64,000 bases of DNA. It comes from Aphrocallistes beatrix. Taxonomy: Eukaryota; Porifera; Hexactinellida; Sceptrulophora; Aphrocallistidae. The stretch lies in contig OY725503.1 in the NCBI GenBank assembly GCA_963281255.1, positions 1,178,001-1,242,000 on the forward strand, written 5' to 3'. A program made the translations under genes and the position numbers. Under the pieces are notes generated by a model that had not been told where the DNA came from, did not search any database, and saw only the letters and a list, made by a program, of their open reading frames with translations. Below, in pieces: positions 61,791 to 64,000 of the stretch; positions within the stretch are counted from its first letter, which is position 1, and every line of letters begins with the position of its first letter.

Positions 61791-62124
61791 TTAATAACCA
61801 ATTATAATATCTGGATAACAAATCTACTGAAAGTTTAAACGATCCAAATGCTACAGTAACGACATTCGTTATAGTGGCTATTAATTCCTGCATCATTTTA
61901 TCTGTTGTGATAATATGTTAATCAATTGTTTGTATAATTAATGCAATAGTGAATTTTAATAGAGCTGAAACGTTTACATAAACTAGTACATCCGCAAATA
62001 ATTAAAAATCCTTGTGCATATTAGGCCTTTAAAATAGTATAAAAGGCTATGCGAGTGGTAGTAGTAAAAGTTACTAGCATAAGTATAAGCTTTGAAATTT
62101 GGCGTGGCGAAAGTTTGTCATTAG
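61791..62124. other. 5' flank of right DUF288 gene
   Basis: AT-rich. 'Agtataaaaggctatg' at about 62036-62051 is a plausible TATA box, about 80 bases before the ATG. No similarity to the flank of the left copy. Confidence 0.45.
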
Positions 62125-64000
62125 ATGGAAAAAAAGTTTATTAAATGGTTAACGGTAATCAGTGCCATTGTAGTTTTCAAAGTGATCCTATTAATGGTGT
62201 GGACTAAACGCTATTCACATGGTAAATCTGATGAAATAATCCTGGTTGTACAAGATCCACAAAATGGGGTAACACAGATAAATAATAATGAAAGTTCAAC
62301 TTCTGTGGTGAGCATGATTGAGTCTAAAAATATTACTGATGCAGTGATCAACTACACAAATATCTCCTCAGAAGAAGTTGTGACCGTTTCAAGTCAGCAT
62401 AGCGTCTTCCTTGAAGACAATATCGATGAAACATTCGTATCAGTGAAGTACGCAGACGAACTCGATTGCGATGAAGTAGTGGGCGAGGAACAAGAATCCA
62501 CAAATACAATATTTGCTGTTATATCTGGTTTCGATCTTTCTAACCAAATGATTTTATCAACAGAGAGTGAAGCTCATTTTATACTGGTGGGACAGGAGAA
62601 TGATATTTCAGATTCCAAACTATTGAAACAAACATTCGAGGAAAGATTGAATTTGAACAATGAGTCCAACTTCCAAATCATATTCTGTAGCGATCACATG
62701 GATACCAATTTCAACAATACTATAAGTCGGATTTCATCGTTGCTGCAAAATAAGCTGAGAAGTTTCAAAGCAATAATAATCTTAGACATAGAATCTCAAC
62801 AAATATTGTGGCCTGGAATGAGTAAGGTTTTGCAGGGAAATCACATCGCAAGAAAGAATCTGGGCTATTTGATGGGAATTGCCCTCGGAGCAGAATTTAT
62901 AGTTGATCTAGATGGATCTCATATCCTCACTCATCCTGAATTTTTGAGGAGAAAAGGCTTAACAGCGATCAAGAGCAATTCCAACCACCCAGTAATTGCA
63001 TCTCTTCACTCTAATGTGAATAACCCGTATGTGCTGATGGGTCCAAGGACAAGACCAGATGAGAAGTTAGATTCAGCTAATGCGATGAATAACATCTGGC
63101 CTCGAGGCTATCCTACCTCAGAACTGAAATATAAAGAGGTGCCGACATTCCACTTGTTAGAAGAGCTAGAAACCAGACTGACTGAACAATCTTCAACAAA
63201 ACAAAAATGCTTCCGCTTCTCAAATGATATCATTCAGAGCTTGGAAGATGAAAGACCAGATGTTGACTCAGAATATGAGAGCAGTTTACCACTCCATGTC
63301 ACATTCACACCACAATCTCATCGCCTGTCCATTCATCCTTCTCAATTCGCCCCATTCAATGCACAGGCCACCATATTCAGTAGACATGCATTCTGGGCGT
63401 TACTTCTCCCTGGGTCGGTTGGTGACGCTGTGAGTGATATCTGGAGAGGATATATTGCTCAAACATTCTTGCATTGCACGGGATCATTACTGGCCTTTTC
63501 CGCTCCCATTGTTAAGCAAGTTAAAGATAAAAACTCGAATACAAAACTCTCTCAAAAGGACACACGGCTTTATTCGCAAATTAAGGATCTGATTGAGTTC
63601 TTGTCTGTCTACGATTGCATTCAATCCTCTCCTAAAGTCTCGAATGGTGAATTGACCGAGTCGTTACCTCATTGCATGATCGTTCTGTACTCGAAACTGG
63701 TGTCCCGTGGATTCCTGGAAGGTGGGAAAGATATCTCACTGATTCGGGAATGGATTAGAGCTCTCATTTCTTTAGACTATTTCTTTCCCAATTTCTACCC
63801 AAACAGAGAATGCAAAGCCAAACGAGATAGTCTATACCGACCCAATTGGGATTTTGCGGAGCATAGCTTCTGTAATGTGTCTCAGAACACAACAACTGCT
63901 CCATCAGGACGACGAGATTGCGGACGAAGTCTTCTCACTGTAGTGCACATTAACTTTGGCCACAAAGAAGTGATTCCAGTCTGGCTTGCTCTTTGGCAAT
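62125..64000 (+). CDS. DUF288/STELLO-like type II membrane protein, right copy (C-terminus beyond window)
   Basis: An open frame from ATG 62125 to the window edge gives 625 residues. The N-terminal anchor is VISAIVVFKVILLMVW (about residues 11-26) after a basic MEKKFIKWL. Family features are VLQGNHIARKNLGYLMGIAL-GAEFIVDLDGSHI with a D-L-D triad, NPYVLMGP, IWPRGYP, FNAQATIFSRHAFW, DIWRGYIAQTFL and, near the edge, TVVHINFGHKEVIPVW. These match the DUF288 layout seen in plant STELLO and invertebrate paralogues, with the large C-terminal region towards the Golgi lumen. It has three more residues (D-P-Q) near position 44 than the left copy. It is the inverted, outward-facing partner of 1-1784. Confidence 0.75.
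   Translation, partial: MEKKFIKWLTVISAIVVFKVILLMVWTKRYSHGKSDEIILVVQDPQNGVTQINNNESSTSVVSMIESKNITDAVINYTNISSEEVVTVSSQHSVFLEDNIDETFVSVKYADELDCDEVVGEEQESTNTIFAVISGFDLSNQMILSTESEAHFILVGQENDISDSKLLKQTFEERLNLNNESNFQIIFCSDHMDTNFNNTISRISSLLQNKLRSFKAIIILDIESQQILWPGMSKVLQGNHIARKNLGYLMGIALGAEFIVDLDGSHILTHPEFLRRKGLTAIKSNSNHPVIASLHSNVNNPYVLMGPRTRPDEKLDSANAMNNIWPRGYPTSELKYKEVPTFHLLEELETRLTEQSSTKQKCFRFSNDIIQSLEDERPDVDSEYESSLPLHVTFTPQSHRLSIHPSQFAPFNAQATIFSRHAFWALLLPGSVGDAVSDIWRGYIAQTFLHCTGSLLAFSAPIVKQVKDKNSNTKLSQKDTRLYSQIKDLIEFLSVYDCIQSSPKVSNGELTESLPHCMIVLYSKLVSRGFLEGGKDISLIREWIRALISLDYFFPNFYPNRECKAKRDSLYRPNWDFAEHSFCNVSQNTTTAPSGRRDCGRSLLTVVHINFGHKEVIPVWLALWQ

Noticed and set aside
1..64000. tRNA, rRNA or other structured RNA genes
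   Set aside because: I looked for tRNA-like A/B boxes and clover-leaf arms and for rRNA-like stretches and saw none I could support; a covariance-model search would be needed to be sure.

Overview
This is a 64 kb piece of an AT-rich animal (metazoan) nuclear genome, most likely an invertebrate; the phylum cannot be fixed from the sequence. The evidence is spliced genes with GT-AG introns, animal-type proteins (ankyrin TRP channel, ABCC4/MRP4-like transporter, OTUD5-type deubiquitinase, PDCD5, tandem death-effector-type protein, retinol-dehydrogenase-like SDRs), AATAAA signals, and a dense load of eukaryotic transposons: hAT, mariner, pogo/Tigger, Mutator-like, TTAA-targeting MITEs, a CR1/L2-like LINE and a Transib/RAG1-like relic.

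Layout. 1-1784 (-) and 62125-64000 (+) are two near-identical, outward-facing DUF288/STELLO-like genes, both running off the window. 2.2-9.4 kb is a transposon graveyard (mariner-like relic, RAG1/Transib-like relic, foldback repeats, nested hAT-like MITEs, a 1.05 kb palindrome). 9.9-15.2 kb and 21.7-26.4 kb are two copies of a segmental duplication carrying an SDR gene and a hAT transposase; SDR copy 1 is split by a MITE, copy 2 has a frameshift, and a third copy at 26.5-27.5 kb is intact. Between them lies an intronless ABCC4-like gene (16282-20202, -). 28.5-49.7 kb (-) is one six-exon TRPA-like channel gene that I assembled from phase-compatible exons; its introns hold most of the nested transposons and, on the opposite strand in intron 3, a small tandem-DED-like gene with its own TATA box and poly(A) signal. 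51.0-52.8 kb (-) is an intronless, GC-rich OTUD5 homologue. 55.4-57.2 kb (+) is a two-exon PDCD5 gene. 58.4-60.9 kb holds broken CR1-like LINE pieces.

There is no operon-like logic; the genes are functionally unrelated. What ties the window together is layered transposition. Target-site duplications plus empty-site copies inside the same window allow the order of many insertions to be read directly. The most unusual items are approximately 120 bp TTAA-flanked elements with copy-specific but internally matching stems, a TATA-like core and GAAANNGAAA arrays; 1 kb palindromic hAT-like elements; and a GC-rich hairpin tail shared by two otherwise different repeat families.
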